DNA from: an uncultured Pelagibacteraceae bacterium
GTDB lineage: Bacteria > Pseudomonadota > Alphaproteobacteria > Pelagibacterales > Pelagibacteraceae
Length of the DNA stretch: 64,000 nt
NCBI GenBank assembly: GCA_902613545.1
Contig: CACMHW010000003.1
Span: forward strand, 1-64,000
Direction: 5' to 3'
Below the pieces are notes generated by a model. The model was not told the DNA's origin, ran no database searches, and saw only the letters and a program-made list of their open reading frames with translations. This document shows, in pieces, positions 50,487-60,770 of the stretch (position 1 is its first letter; every line of letters starts with the position of its first letter). A program made the translations under genes and the position numbers.

Positions 50487-50647
50487 AATAACTCTTATTT
50501 AACCCCATCTGTCTATGTACCTGAGAGATTTAATCCTTCGGTGAGGCTTACGCCTGCTTTCCAGAGTTATTACGGTAACGGTCCTTTTGCCTGAGAGTTT
50601 CCGGGGTGGTTGCTCCTTCGGCGCCTAAATGGTCTCTCCCGTTACAC
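50486..50647 (-). promoter_or_regulatory. Tandem glycine riboswitch upstream of gcvT
   Basis: On the minus strand two aptamers follow one another. Aptamer 1 (about 50574-50647) has GGGAGAGACC, GCGCCGAAGGAGCAACCACC and AACTCTCAGGCAAAAGGACC. Aptamer 2 (about 50486-50572) has CTCTGGAAAGCAGGCG, CACCGAAGGATTAAATCTC and TCAGGTACATAGACAG. These are the class hallmarks. P1 of aptamer 2 is ten perfect pairs: 50563-50572 with 50486-50495, the latter reading AGAGTTATTA on the minus strand and ending in the A of the gcvT ATG. Confidence 0.95.
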
Positions 50648-50692
50648 AAGAGACTCTCCTCTAAATACATTAAAAAGTCAAATGCAAATTAT

Positions 50693-51556
50693 TCAAGTCT
50701 TGCTATGTTTTTTATCAAAACTCTTCAATATTATTGCCGAAATAATGACTGCGCCACCTATAAATACACTAATTGGAGGAATTTCATTTAAAAATAACCA
50801 TACCCAAAGAGGCGCACATAAAGTTTCCATCAACATCAAAATTCCAACTGTTGCAGACTCAACCGTTCTTGATCCGATTGTTATACAAATAAAGCTAACT
50901 GCTAATTGCGGAACTCCAAGAAGAAAACCCATCCATAGATCGTGTTTAGTGAATTCAAAGGACTCTGCTAAGAAAAAACCGTAAATCAAACTAAATATTC
51001 CAGAATAAAAAATTGCAGGAACCATATCAACTTTTGTATTTTTTCTAATTATCATTACTAAAATCGCAAAATTTATTGGGATTGCTAACGCCACTATGTT
51101 TCCAAATAATGATCCGCCTGAAATAGAGTCTCCAACCATTATAATAATACCACTCATAGCAAGAAGAATTGAAATTAAGCCGATTAAAGAAACTTTTTCT
51201 TTTAGATAAAAATATCCAAATATTGCAAGAAACATAGTTTGTGTACTTATAATAAAAACGACATTTGCTACTGTTGTATTGCTCATTGCAACTACAAAAG
51301 CAACAAAGCTAAATGATAAAACAAAACCTCCTAGTAAACCTAGAAGGCCAGACTCTTTAATAATATTAAAGGTATTTTTTTTATAAGTTACAAAAAGAAA
51401 AGCTATAAGAGCTAAAAGGAAAAAAAAAGATCTTAAAAATAATATTTGCCAGATACTTGCCTCTTCAAAAGATCTAATAATAAATCCTCCCCAGCTTAAA
51501 CAAAAACCGCCAAATAAGAGAAGAATATAACCCGGTATTTTATACAAAAATTGCAT
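50693..51556 (-). CDS. EamA/DMT family transporter
   Basis: A 287-residue protein with ten membrane segments in two EamA repeats (GFCLSWGGFIIRSFEEASIWQ and SFSFVAFVVAMSNTTVANVV in the first, AILVMIIRKNTKVDMVPAI and the C-terminal VWLFLNEIPPISVFIGGAVI in the second). The GGFIIR pattern and gene order suggest a metabolite exporter, but the substrate is unknown. It abuts the MATE gene upstream with no gap, so two exporters are coupled. Its stop lies about 45 nt before the glycine riboswitch. Confidence 0.9.
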   Translation of the reverse strand: MQFLYKIPGYILLLFGGFCLSWGGFIIRSFEEASIWQILFLRSFFFLLALIAFLFVTYKKNTFNIIKESGLLGLLGGFVLSFSFVAFVVAMSNTTVANVVFIISTQTMFLAIFGYFYLKEKVSLIGLISILLAMSGIIIMVGDSISGGSLFGNIVALAIPINFAILVMIIRKNTKVDMVPAIFYSGIFSLIYGFFLAESFEFTKHDLWMGFLLGVPQLAVSFICITIGSRTVESATVGILMLMETLCAPLWVWLFLNEIPPISVFIGGAVIISAIILKSFDKKHSKT

Positions 51557-52882
51557 TTAGAATTTTTTCAAAATATTTTTAAAATAATATTGTAAAGTAA
51601 AAGACCTAAATATCATAAATAATAAAAGAGATAACCAAATACCGTGATTGTCTAGATATTTTGTTAAGAAGATCGATGCTCCAATATAACTCATAACTGA
51701 TACTATCATTGCATTTCTAATTTCTTTTGTTTGTGATGCTCCGATAAATATTCCATCTAATTGATAACAAAAACATGCAATTGGTGGAATTATAATTACC
51801 CATAAGATATGTTGAAAAGAAATAAATCTTAAAATCTCAATATCAGTAATGATATAAATTATTTCTTTGAAAAAAATTAAATATATTATTGAGATAATGA
51901 TAGCAGTGACAAAACTGACCTGAATAGAATTTCTTACAACTTCTAAAAAAGATTTTCGGTTTCTTCTTCCTACCGCGAAACCTATAATCCCTTCAGTCGA
52001 AAAGGCATAAGCATCTAAGAAGAATGATGATAAAATTATAAATTGCATTAATATTGTATTAACTGCTAAATAGTCTTCTCCAATTTTTGAACCAAGATAA
52101 GTTACCCATAGAAAAGCAAATGTGAGAAATAAAGTTCTTATAAAAATATCTAAATTTATATTTAAAAGTTTTATTAATTTAGACCTTACTAATAAATTTT
52201 CAAATTTAGGAATTACTTTGAATTTTTGAATAATATAATTATAGGTAAATAATGTGAAAATAATTAAGGTTATATAACTCGAAATTAAAGTTCCAAGAGC
52301 TACACCAAAAACTTTTAAATCATATGTTAAAACTAGTAGAGAACTAAAAATGATATTCAAACTTGATAGAACAATTATTAAAAAACTTGAAATCTTTGTT
52401 TTTTGTATACCTAGATAAAAACCCACTAAAACATAAATAATTAATTCTGCAGGAATTGAAAAAATTCTTACATTTAAATAAGTTTTTATTAATACCTCTG
52501 TTTCATCAGAGGGAGAAAAAAAATAACTTATTGTAATTTTTAAAGCCGGGAAGAAAATAATTATTATAAATGCTGCAATTAAAGCAAGGGCTATATTTCT
52601 TAAAATCGTTTTTACTATCTCTCTATAATCACTTCTGCCATAAGCCTGTGCAACTATTCCAACAGTCCCCATTCTTAAAAAACCAAAACTCCAAACAATC
52701 ATTGTCATAACTGATGTAGCTATACTGGTTGCTGCTAAATATTTGGTCTCACCTAAATTACCCATCAAACCTGTATCAACCATTCCAACTAATGGAATGG
52801 CCATGTTTGAAAAAAAAACCGGTATGGACAACAAAATTATTTGTTTTTTTGAAAATTTTGATGAGCTTTTGAACAGTTCCAT
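51557..52882 (-). CDS. MATE family efflux transporter (DinF-like)
   Basis: A 441-residue protein with twelve membrane segments, two MATE halves. The start shows SIPVFFSNMAIPLVGMVDTGLMGNLG, and the first loop FLRMGTVGIVAQAYGRSDYR. The second half shows SFFLDAYAFSTEGIIGFAVGRRNR and PPIACFCYQLDGIFIGASQTKEI, both of the DinF group. It exports an unknown compound using ions. It is divergent from the intact TerC gene with 47 nt between starts. Confidence 0.92.
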   Translation of the reverse strand: MELFKSSSKFSKKQIILLSIPVFFSNMAIPLVGMVDTGLMGNLGETKYLAATSIATSVMTMIVWSFGFLRMGTVGIVAQAYGRSDYREIVKTILRNIALALIAAFIIIIFFPALKITISYFFSPSDETEVLIKTYLNVRIFSIPAELIIYVLVGFYLGIQKTKISSFLIIVLSSLNIIFSSLLVLTYDLKVFGVALGTLISSYITLIIFTLFTYNYIIQKFKVIPKFENLLVRSKLIKLLNINLDIFIRTLFLTFAFLWVTYLGSKIGEDYLAVNTILMQFIILSSFFLDAYAFSTEGIIGFAVGRRNRKSFLEVVRNSIQVSFVTAIIISIIYLIFFKEIIYIITDIEILRFISFQHILWVIIIPPIACFCYQLDGIFIGASQTKEIRNAMIVSVMSYIGASIFLTKYLDNHGIWLSLLLFMIFRSFTLQYYFKNILKKF

Positions 52883-52929
52883 TTTATTCTTTAATATATC
52901 TTAATAACCTTATATACATTGATTCTCGA

Positions 52930-53547
52930 ATGTTAGAGCAAGTAATTATCTCAGTTCAAATAATCCTTATTGATATAGTTATGGCTGCGGATAACGCGAT
53001 CATAATAGGTTTAATCGCTGCAGGATTTGCTACAGATAATAGAAGAAAAATTATTGCATGGGGTGTTGCAGCAGCATTCCTATTTAGAATTATTTTTGCC
53101 TCTGGAGCTAATTATTTATTTGAATTTGCATGGATTAAAATCCTAGGCGGCGTTTTACTTTTATGGGTTATAAATAATCTGAGACAAGACTTTTTTGGTA
53201 AAAACAAAATTAAAACACCACAACTAAAATCTGCTGAGACAAAAAGCTTTAGTGTTGGGGTTTATCAAGTTTTAATTGCTGACCTTACTTTAAGTTTTGA
53301 TAATACTATCGCGGTAGTAGCTGCCTCGAAAGGTAATTTTCATTTAATGGTTATAGGATTGCTGCTATCAGTATTTTTAATCGCAACTCTAGCAAGTTAT
53401 TTTGCTGATTATATCAAAAAACATATGTGGCTTGGATATTTAGGATTATTTGTAATTTTAGTAATTTCTATACAATTAATAATTGGTGGGCTTGTAAGTT
53501 ATGAAGTTCTCTCAATAAACGAAAAATATAAATTTTTATTCTTATAA
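52930..53547 (+). CDS. TerC family membrane protein (intact paralogue)
   Basis: A 205-residue protein with seven membrane segments and both TerC motifs: ILIDIVMAADNAIIIGLIAAG near the N-terminus and LIADLTLSFDNTIAVVAASKG in the middle, with the membrane aspartates kept. It is similar in layout to the frameshifted gene at 3208-3784, including NRRKIIAWGVAAAFLFRIIF where the latter is broken. The family is implicated in manganese export to secreted enzymes. It overlaps the flavoprotein start by one base. Confidence 0.92.
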   Translation: MLEQVIISVQIILIDIVMAADNAIIIGLIAAGFATDNRRKIIAWGVAAAFLFRIIFASGANYLFEFAWIKILGGVLLLWVINNLRQDFFGKNKIKTPQLKSAETKSFSVGVYQVLIADLTLSFDNTIAVVAASKGNFHLMVIGLLLSVFLIATLASYFADYIKKHMWLGYLGLFVILVISIQLIIGGLVSYEVLSINEKYKFLFL

Positions 53548-54509
53548 TGTTAGACTTTTGTATTATAGGGTCAGGTGTATCTGGCTCTACAATAGCATAT
53601 CTTCTTTCAAAAAGATATTCTGTACATATTCTTGATAAAGCAAGAGGTCCGGGTGGACGTGCATCAAATAAAAGATTTAAACAAAATTTAAGTTTTGATC
53701 ATGGGGTTCAATATATTTCTCCAAAATCAAAAGAGTTTTTAAAGTTTATAAAAAATCTATGTAAAAAAAAAGAAGCAAAAATTTGGACTGGAAGTCATTT
53801 AGATTTTACATTTAAAAAAAAAGAAATTTCAGAAAAATTTATTGGTATGAAAGGTAACAATTTTATTTCTAAGTTTTATACCAAAAAAATAAAAAAAAGT
53901 TTTCAATCTTCAGTAAAATCAATCTTTTTTAATAAATACTTCTGGGAAATAAAACTAGATAATGGTGAATATATTCAAGCTAAGTCGATAATATTAACTT
54001 GTCCCTTCCCCCAATCAAAAAAGATTGCAGGTAAATATTTAGAAAAAAGAATATCAAATTTAAAAATAAATATGGAGCCAAATATTACAACAATGTTAGC
54101 TTTTAAAAACCAAAAAACTGTTCCTGTGAGTAGTATAAAATTTAATGATGAAGTTTTAACATGGGCAGCATTTGAAAATAGTAAAAATAGATTTAATTCT
54201 TCAAATTCACTTTGGACATTACAATCTTCAATCGGGTGGGCTAGAAAGAATATAAATCATTATAAAAAAAGTAAAAAAGCAGAAAATACTTTAATATCAA
54301 AATTTCTTAACTTTACAGGATATAAAAAAGATAAAATTATTTTTAAAAAAACACACGGATGGAAATATTCTTATAATTTAAATGGCTCACCTTTAAAAAG
54401 TTATTGGAATAAAAAATTAAGGTTAGGGTTATGTGCTGATTGGTTTATCGGTCCTAAAGTTGAAAATGCTTGGTTAAGTGCTAATGACTTGGCGAAAAAA
54501 ATCAAATAG
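53547..54509 (+). CDS. Renalase-like NAD(P)/FAD-dependent oxidoreductase
   Basis: A 320-residue flavoprotein. The dinucleotide site is FCIIGSGVSGSTIAYLLSKR, followed by VHILDKARGPGGRASNKRF, the renalase-type GPGGR(A/M)S motif, and FDHGVQYISPKSKEF. The C-terminal LGLCADWFIGPKVENAWLSA is the conserved second FAD contact. Renalases oxidise isomers of NAD(P)H that inhibit dehydrogenases; bacterial homologues may do likewise, though this protein is only distantly similar by eye. It is coupled to TerC by a one-base overlap and is convergent with prpD with no gap. Confidence 0.82.
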   Translation: MLDFCIIGSGVSGSTIAYLLSKRYSVHILDKARGPGGRASNKRFKQNLSFDHGVQYISPKSKEFLKFIKNLCKKKEAKIWTGSHLDFTFKKKEISEKFIGMKGNNFISKFYTKKIKKSFQSSVKSIFFNKYFWEIKLDNGEYIQAKSIILTCPFPQSKKIAGKYLEKRISNLKINMEPNITTMLAFKNQKTVPVSSIKFNDEVLTWAAFENSKNRFNSSNSLWTLQSSIGWARKNINHYKKSKKAENTLISKFLNFTGYKKDKIIFKKTHGWKYSYNLNGSPLKSYWNKKLRLGLCADWFIGPKVENAWLSANDLAKKIK

Positions 54510-56015
54510 TTAAAAAATACTTTTACCGTATTTAATTCTTTTTCTCATTTTAGGTAAAATTTCAACATTAAGTCCTTTAAGATCTTTAGGTTTTAATTTT
54601 CTCAAATTTTGAACGCATTTTAAAAATCTTTGTGACTCTTTTTTTGAAATAATATTATCTGTTAGAACTTTAAATTTGTTAATATATTCTTTTCTTCCGA
54701 ATGGTCGTTTTCCAGCTGGATGAGCATCTGCAACATTGATCTCTTCTGATATTGTGGAACCATTTTTCATTTTGACAATAACTTTTCCACCAAAACATTT
54801 CTTTTTAGGATCTCTATTATGATATTTTTTTGTCCATTTCTTATTCTCTTTAGTTACTATTTTTCGCCAAAGTTGAACTGTGCTTTTTCTTCTAGCTCTT
54901 TGTGGTGTGTAAGATTTTACGTGATGCCAAGCTCCATCCTCTAAAGCTACAGCAAAAATATACATTATAGAGTGATCTAAAGTTTCTCTACTTGCATAAG
55001 GATCCATTTTTTGAGGATCGTTAGCACCAGTTCCAATGACATAATGTGTATGATGACTTGTTTCGATTGTAATTTTTTTTATATTATTTAAATTTTTAAT
55101 TTTCTTATTTAAACTTCTTGCTAAATCAATTAATGCCTGCGATTGATACTCAGCAGAATGTTCTTTAGTGTAAGTTTCTAATATTGCTTTTTTTGGCTCA
55201 TTAACCTTTGGTAAAGGAACAATATATTTTTTTCCAGGGCCTGATAGAACATAAGCTATAACACTATCTTCACCCTCATATATTGGACTAGGAGCGCCCT
55301 CACCTCTCATACATCTATCAACTGCTTCGACTGCTAACTTACCGGCATGTGCAGGAGCGAAAGCTTTCCAACTAGAAATTTCTCCTTTTCTTGATTGTCT
55401 AGTTGAAATAGTTGTATGCAAAGCTTGCTGAACTGACTGATAGATTGTTTCTGTATTTAATTTTAATAAACTTCCTAAACCTGCTGCAACACTAGGGCCT
55501 AAATGTGCTATATGATCTATTTTATGTTCATGTAAACAAATCCCTTTGACTAAATTAACTTGAACCTCATAACCAGTTAAAATTCCTCTAATAAGATCTA
55601 ATCCATTACATCCTTTTTGTTGAGCAACTGCTAAAATTGCAGGTATATTATCTCCAGGATGGCTGTAATCTGCAGCTAAAAAAGTATCATGGTAATCAAG
55701 TTCTCTCACTGCAGTACCATTTGCCCAAGCTGCCCATTCACAATCCACTTTAATTTTAGGATTTAATCCAAAAACGTTTGCTCCATTCTTTCTGGTGTGT
55801 GCTAAAGCCATTTGTCTTGCAGAAACAACGGGCTTTCTATTGTAAGACGCGATTGCAACCGATGCATTATCAATAATTCTATTAATAACCATCTCAATAG
55901 CATCTTTATTTAATTTCGCTTTGTCAGATGAAATTTCTGCAATTTTCCATGCTAGTTGGTCTTTCTTTTTTAAATTCGCTTTAGATGGATGAACTTTTAC
56001 TGTGATATTTCTCAT
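54510..56015 (-). CDS. prpD: MmgE/PrpD family protein, probably 2-methylcitrate dehydratase
   Basis: A 501-residue protein. Signatures include [78 protein letters not shown] and [17 protein letters not shown], matching PrpD over its full length. PrpD dehydrates 2-methylcitrate in propionyl-CoA use. The gene overlaps acnA by one base, and aconitase can complete the isomerisation step, so the pair makes functional sense. prpB and prpC are not in the window; a side role in citrate dehydration is also possible. Confidence 0.9.
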   Translation of the reverse strand: MRNITVKVHPSKANLKKKDQLAWKIAEISSDKAKLNKDAIEMVINRIIDNASVAIASYNRKPVVSARQMALAHTRKNGANVFGLNPKIKVDCEWAAWANGTAVRELDYHDTFLAADYSHPGDNIPAILAVAQQKGCNGLDLIRGILTGYEVQVNLVKGICLHEHKIDHIAHLGPSVAAGLGSLLKLNTETIYQSVQQALHTTISTRQSRKGEISSWKAFAPAHAGKLAVEAVDRCMRGEGAPSPIYEGEDSVIAYVLSGPGKKYIVPLPKVNEPKKAILETYTKEHSAEYQSQALIDLARSLNKKIKNLNNIKKITIETSHHTHYVIGTGANDPQKMDPYASRETLDHSIMYIFAVALEDGAWHHVKSYTPQRARRKSTVQLWRKIVTKENKKWTKKYHNRDPKKKCFGGKVIVKMKNGSTISEEINVADAHPAGKRPFGRKEYINKFKVLTDNIISKKESQRFLKCVQNLRKLKPKDLKGLNVEILPKMRKRIKYGKSIF

Positions 56016-58687
56016 TAATTGAGCATGTTACGTAAAACATACTGAAGAATTCCTCCGTTTTTATAATATTCTATTTCATTTTCAGTATCTATTCTACTCA
56101 AGGCTTGTATCTTTTTAATTGTACCATCTTTATATTTAATTTCACAAGCTACCTCAGCTCTTGGTTTAATTCCCTTTTCAATATCAATTATTGTAATGAG
56201 TTCAACTCCTGTTATTTTTAATTTTTTTCTATCAAAACCTTCTTTAAATTGAAGTGGCAAAACACCCATACCTACTAAATTTGATCTATGAATTCTTTCA
56301 AAACTTTCAGCTAACACTGCTTTTATGCCTAATAGCTTTGTTCCTTTAGCTGCCCAGTCTCTTGAAGATCCTGTTCCGTATTCTTTACCAGCAATGACAA
56401 CTAAATGATTATTTCTTTTTTTATATTCCATGGCAGCTTCATAAACGCTCATAACCTTGCCATCAGGCTGTAAAGTAGTAAAACCACCCTCTGTTCCAGG
56501 CGCCATTTCATTTCTAATTTTGATATTTCCAAAAGTTCCTCTCATCATTACTTCATGATTTCCTCTTCTAGCTCCATAAGAGTTGAAATCTTTTTGTTGG
56601 ATTTGATGTTCCATAAAATAATCCCCCGTTGGACTATCTTTCTTGATGCTTCCAGCTGGTGAGATATGATCTGTAGTTACTGTGTCCCCTAATAACAAAA
56701 GTATTCTAGCATCATTAATTGCTTTAAAACCCTCAGGTTTATCTGGAAGATTATCAAAAAAAGGTGGTCTTTTTACATATGTTGAGTTTTGTTCCCAGTT
56801 ATAAATGTCGCTATCAACTGTATTAATTTCTCTCCATTCTTTTGGTCCCTCTGAAACATTAGAATATCTTTTCTTAAACATATCAGCATTTAAAGAGGTA
56901 AGCATAATATCTTCAATTTCTTTGTTGCTCGGCCAAATATCTTTTAAGAAGACATCTTTACCAGCTTTATCTTTCCCTAGAGAAGATTTATATAAATCAA
57001 AATTCATATTTCCTGCTAAAGCATAAGCAACAACTAAAGGAGGCGAAGCTAGATAATTCGCTTTTACATCAGGATTTATTCTACCTTCAAAGTTTCTGTT
57101 TCCAGATAAAACTGAAACCGCATATAAATCTTTTTCGTTGATTGCGTCTGATATATTTTTATTTAATGGTCCTGAATTTCCGATACATGTAGTGCATCCG
57201 TATCCTACAAGATTAAAACCTAATTCATCTAAATATTTATTTAAGCCAGCTTTTTCTAAGTAGTCAGTAACAACTTGTGATCCTGGCGCTAAAGAAGTTT
57301 TGACCCACGGTTTTACTTTTAATCCTTTCTCATAAGCTTTTTTAGCAAGAAGTCCGGCTCCGATTAAAACGCTTGGATTTGATGTATTGGTACATGAGGT
57401 AATTGCTGCAATAACAATATCCCCATCTTTTAATTTAAAATCTGCTCCTGCAACATCAGACTCTACAACTTTAGATCTTTTAGCGTTTTCTTTATAAACT
57501 TTTGCGAACGAACTTGCTGCCTCGGTTAGTAAAACCTTATCTTGAGGTCTTTTAGGTCCAGAGATACTTGTTACAACTGTGCTTACATCTAGAGATACTT
57601 TATCAGTGAACTCCACATCATCACTTGCCCATAGCCCTTGTTCTTTAGAATATTTTTCTACCAAAGCAATTGTAGCACTATCTCGTCCAGATAATTTTAA
57701 ATATTTAAGTGACTCATCATCAACAGGGAAGAAACCACACGTCGCTCCATATTCAGGAGCCATGTTTGCAATAGTTGCTCTATCAGCTAAAGTTAAGTTT
57801 TTAAGTCCTTCTCCATAAAATTCTACAAATTTTCCAACAACACCTTTTTTTCTTAACATTTCCACTATAGTTAAGACTAAATCAGTTGCTGTTGTGCCCT
57901 CTTTGAGTTTACCTTTTATTTCAACCCCAACCACTTCAGGAATTAACATTGAGATTGGCTGTCCTAACATAGCAGCTTCGGCTTCAATGCCACCAACTCC
58001 CCAGCCTAATACGGATAAACCGTTAACCATTGTAGTATGGCTGTCTGTTCCAACTAAAGTATCTGGGTAAGCATATAAATCATTCCCGCTTTTAGAAGAC
58101 CAAACAACTTTAGATAAATATTCCAAGTTTACTTGGTGGCAAATACCTGTTCCTGGTGGCACTACTCTAAAATTATCAAAAGCTTTTTGTCCCCATTTTA
58201 AGAAAGAATAACGCTCTCCGTTTCTAGAAAATTCTCTTTCTACATTCTTATCAAAGGATTTTCCTGAAGCATATTCATCAACCATTACTGAATGATCGAT
58301 TACTAAGTCTACAGTTGATAAGGGGTTTATTTTTTCTGGATCTTTATTTTTATCTTTTACCGCATCTCTCATAGCAGCTAAATCCGCCACCGCTGGGATT
58401 CCTGTATAGTCCTGCATTAAAACTCTAGCTGGTCTATAAGCTATTTCAGTATTTGATCTTTTATTTTTTAACCATTCTTTGATTGCTAAAATCTGTTTTT
58501 TATCTACAGTTATATCATCTTCGTATCTAAGCAAATTTTCTAATAAAACTTTAAGAGATTTTGGTAGTTTTGAAATTCCGTCTAAACCATTTTTTTCAGC
58601 TATTTTTAAATTGAAAATTTTATATTCTTTGCCTGATGATGAAATATTATCTAATGATTTAAAGGAATTTTTACTATTAAATTTCAT
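56015..58687 (-). CDS. acnA: Aconitate hydratase A
   Basis: An 890-residue AcnA/IRP-type aconitase. The 4Fe-4S cysteines are in [19 protein letters not shown] (about residue 437) and [15 protein letters not shown] (about 503-506). [34 protein letters not shown] and the swivel domain [20 protein letters not shown] are also present. It converts citrate to isocitrate in the TCA cycle. It is transcribed together with prpD, and starts 3 nt from the stop of the upstream LysE gene. Confidence 0.97.
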   Translation of the reverse strand: MKFNSKNSFKSLDNISSSGKEYKIFNLKIAEKNGLDGISKLPKSLKVLLENLLRYEDDITVDKKQILAIKEWLKNKRSNTEIAYRPARVLMQDYTGIPAVADLAAMRDAVKDKNKDPEKINPLSTVDLVIDHSVMVDEYASGKSFDKNVEREFSRNGERYSFLKWGQKAFDNFRVVPPGTGICHQVNLEYLSKVVWSSKSGNDLYAYPDTLVGTDSHTTMVNGLSVLGWGVGGIEAEAAMLGQPISMLIPEVVGVEIKGKLKEGTTATDLVLTIVEMLRKKGVVGKFVEFYGEGLKNLTLADRATIANMAPEYGATCGFFPVDDESLKYLKLSGRDSATIALVEKYSKEQGLWASDDVEFTDKVSLDVSTVVTSISGPKRPQDKVLLTEAASSFAKVYKENAKRSKVVESDVAGADFKLKDGDIVIAAITSCTNTSNPSVLIGAGLLAKKAYEKGLKVKPWVKTSLAPGSQVVTDYLEKAGLNKYLDELGFNLVGYGCTTCIGNSGPLNKNISDAINEKDLYAVSVLSGNRNFEGRINPDVKANYLASPPLVVAYALAGNMNFDLYKSSLGKDKAGKDVFLKDIWPSNKEIEDIMLTSLNADMFKKRYSNVSEGPKEWREINTVDSDIYNWEQNSTYVKRPPFFDNLPDKPEGFKAINDARILLLLGDTVTTDHISPAGSIKKDSPTGDYFMEHQIQQKDFNSYGARRGNHEVMMRGTFGNIKIRNEMAPGTEGGFTTLQPDGKVMSVYEAAMEYKKRNNHLVVIAGKEYGTGSSRDWAAKGTKLLGIKAVLAESFERIHRSNLVGMGVLPLQFKEGFDRKKLKITGVELITIIDIEKGIKPRAEVACEIKYKDGTIKKIQALSRIDTENEIEYYKNGGILQYVLRNMLN

Positions 58688-58690
58688 GCG

Positions 58691-59278
58691 CTATACATAG
58701 AACAAAATCACACAAACGATAAGTAAAAAAGACATTATGTAATTAAAATTCTTAATAAATTTATCACTTGTGGCGAATTTTCTCATGTATTTACCCATTA
58801 AACACCAGGCTGTTTGGCTTCCAACAGCCATTAAAAACCATACAAATGTTAAAACAACCGAGTCTCTTAAATAGTTATTTTGTGTGTCAATAAATAAGGA
58901 AATTGAAGTAAGTCCAACTATAATGCTTTTTGGATTTACGAATTGAAACCAAAAAGTATTTAAAAAAGTCACTGGTTTTGGATCAATTTTTTTATCTTTT
59001 GTATGTCCTGCAAAAGACAATTTGTATGCCATATATAATAAGTAAATAGATCCTAATATTTTAATTGTAGTTTGAATAAATGCATATTTTTGAAAAACAG
59101 CACCAGAAGTTAATTGCAAAAGAATAATTAAAAGTGTCCAACCAATAATTACTCCAAGCATTGTAGGAATAGCTTTTCTAAATCCAAAATTGAAAGCTGT
59201 ATAAGATGTCATGATATTATTTGGACCAGGAGAAAACGCGGTCGCAATACTAAATAAAATTAATGGTAAAAGTTGCAT
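58691..59278 (-). CDS. LysE/RhtB family exporter
   Basis: A 195-residue protein with six membrane helices and the LysE start LILFSIATAFSPGPNNIMTSYTA, then GFRKAIPTMLGVIIGW and FWFQFVNPKSIIVGLTSISLF. The family exports amino acids and related compounds; this branch resembles cysteine/O-acetylserine exporters (EamB-like), but substrate assignment is uncertain. It starts 6 nt after the c-type cytochrome gene's stop and ends 3 nt before acnA. Confidence 0.9.
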   Translation of the reverse strand: MQLLPLILFSIATAFSPGPNNIMTSYTAFNFGFRKAIPTMLGVIIGWTLLIILLQLTSGAVFQKYAFIQTTIKILGSIYLLYMAYKLSFAGHTKDKKIDPKPVTFLNTFWFQFVNPKSIIVGLTSISLFIDTQNNYLRDSVVLTFVWFLMAVGSQTAWCLMGKYMRKFATSDKFIKNFNYIMSFLLIVCVILFYV

Positions 59279-59284
59279 TAAAAT

Positions 59285-59734
59285 TTAATGAGGCGCTCTA
59301 AACTTACTATGGCAAGCCGAACAATTATTCCACATTAGTTGTTTCTGGACTGCTCTAAGATCTTCTGCAGTTTCAATTGCTTTAGCAAGTTTAATCATAT
59401 CATCTGAGGCTTTTTGCATTAAAGCATTGAATTCATCTTTATTTTCCCAAATGCTTGGTAGTGCCCCTGTTTTAAAACCCTCTTTTGTATTTTCAGGAAA
59501 ATAATCTAATAATTTTTTGTAATTATCTGAAATTTTTTTCATTAAAGGTTTTGCCTCCTCAATTCTTTTAGATTTCAATAATATAGATATTTTTTTAGCG
59601 TTTTGATAGTTTTCGCTAAACATTGCTTTTCTGCCTTTAATAATTTCTTCCACAGTTTGAGCATTAGCAGAAAAAGAAAAGCTTAAAGAAAAAATAATAA
59701 TAAATGTTTTTATTATTTTTATCTTCTGTATCAT
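59285..59734 (-). CDS. Cytochrome c'/c-556-like periplasmic protein
   Basis: A 149-residue protein with a signal peptide ending FSANAQT. It has a four-helix-bundle pattern and the heme-binding NNCSACHSKFRAP at the very C-terminus, the layout of class II cytochromes c (c' and c-556). These carry electrons or bind small gases in the periplasm. It sits between the DUF411 and LysE genes; the copper-associated DUF411 neighbour and the b561 gene nearby suggest a small redox group. Confidence 0.88.
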   Translation of the reverse strand: MIQKIKIIKTFIIIFSLSFSFSANAQTVEEIIKGRKAMFSENYQNAKKISILLKSKRIEEAKPLMKKISDNYKKLLDYFPENTKEGFKTGALPSIWENKDEFNALMQKASDDMIKLAKAIETAEDLRAVQKQLMWNNCSACHSKFRAPH

Positions 59735-59738
59735 AAAA

Positions 59739-60221
59739 TTATATTGTCATGAATACTGAAGATTTCCCATCTTTAAGTTGATAAATAACATAAGGCTCAT
59801 CTTTATCACCTGGCATTCCAGGTGTTCCAATTGGCATTCCTGGCAAAGCTATACCATCAATATCTGGTTGCTCTTTTAATAATTTATTTACTGCTTCGAA
59901 CGGGACATGTCCTTCAATAAAGTATTTGCCCATAATAGTAGTATGACAAGACTGCATTTCTACTGGGATATTATATTTTTGTTTTATTGTATGAAGGCTT
60001 CTCATATCTGTTTGTTTTACTTTGAATTTTTCTTCTTCTAAAAATAAAACGTACCCATAACAACATCCACATGAGGGTGTCTTAAAAACTTCAACGATTT
60101 GTTTATTGTTAATATTGGCTAAAGCGTCTTTATTATCTGTGACAAAATTAAAGATATAAAAAATAGAGAATGATACTACTGTAAAAACAATGAATTTAGA
60201 TATGGTGCTTTTAAATAACAT
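59739..60221 (-). CDS. DUF411 metal-binding protein
   Basis: A 160-residue protein with one N-terminal membrane or signal segment. It has VEVFKTPSCGCCYGYVLFLEE (cysteines about 50-53), VEMQSCHTTIMGKYFIEGHVP (Cys and His) and ALPGMPIGTPGMPG, all diagnostic of DUF411. The methionine-rich GMPIGTPGMPG and the cysteines fit copper binding; family members are linked to copper handling. It is divergent from the b561 gene by 18 nt and precedes the cytochrome c gene. Confidence 0.92.
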   Translation of the reverse strand: MLFKSTISKFIVFTVVSFSIFYIFNFVTDNKDALANINNKQIVEVFKTPSCGCCYGYVLFLEEEKFKVKQTDMRSLHTIKQKYNIPVEMQSCHTTIMGKYFIEGHVPFEAVNKLLKEQPDIDGIALPGMPIGTPGMPGDKDEPYVIYQLKDGKSSVFMTI

Positions 60222-60239
60222 GACTAATTATAATTAATT

Positions 60240-60770
60240 ATGAAAATTTTTAACAGTATAAATGAATATGGCCTATTGGCCAAATTGTTCCACTGGGTTA
60301 CATTTATTGTCTTAATAGCTCAAGTTCCTTTTGGATTTTATTTAGTAGGGCTTGAATTTTCTGATGAAAGAATTGAACTTGAAAATATACATATCCTAGT
60401 TGGAATAACCGTTTTCTATCTTACTTTGTTTAGATTAATTTGGAAATTTTTAAACCCAAGACCAAAAGAATGGAAAAGTCATTTTAAAGGTCAGGCTTTA
60501 ATTGCTTCAGCAAATCATTTTTTACTTTATTTGACTATTTTTGCCATTACTGTTTCAGGTATACTTAAAAAACTTTACATGGGAGAAACGCTTAATTTTA
60601 TTTTTTTTAAATACGGATTTGAAAAAGATAATTTTGTTTTAGCAGATACTTATTATCAAATTCATATTTATGCTAATTACTTGTTATTGGCTTTAGTAAC
60701 CTTACATATACTTGCTGTGATTGTTCATCATTTTATTTTTAAAGAAAAAATCTTAAGAAAAATTACTTAG
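60240..60770 (+). CDS. Cytochrome b561 family protein
   Basis: A 176-residue, four-helix membrane protein. Heme ligand candidates are in LAKLFHWVTFIVLIAQVPFG, LENIHILVGITVF, SANHFLLYLTIF and YQIHIYANYLLLALVTLHIL, followed by AVIVHHFIF. This is the bacterial b561 (CybB) pattern: a diheme protein that oxidises quinol and passes electrons to periplasmic acceptors. The neighbouring cytochrome c-type gene is a possible partner. It is convergent with DUF4396 with a 4 nt overlap. Confidence 0.9.
   Translation: MKIFNSINEYGLLAKLFHWVTFIVLIAQVPFGFYLVGLEFSDERIELENIHILVGITVFYLTLFRLIWKFLNPRPKEWKSHFKGQALIASANHFLLYLTIFAITVSGILKKLYMGETLNFIFFKYGFEKDNFVLADTYYQIHIYANYLLLALVTLHILAVIVHHFIFKEKILRKIT

Noticed and set aside
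50606..50984. Plus-strand frames of 61 and 124 codons
   Set aside because: They overlap the glycine riboswitch and are antisense to the EamA transporter; the riboswitch structure explains the sequence.
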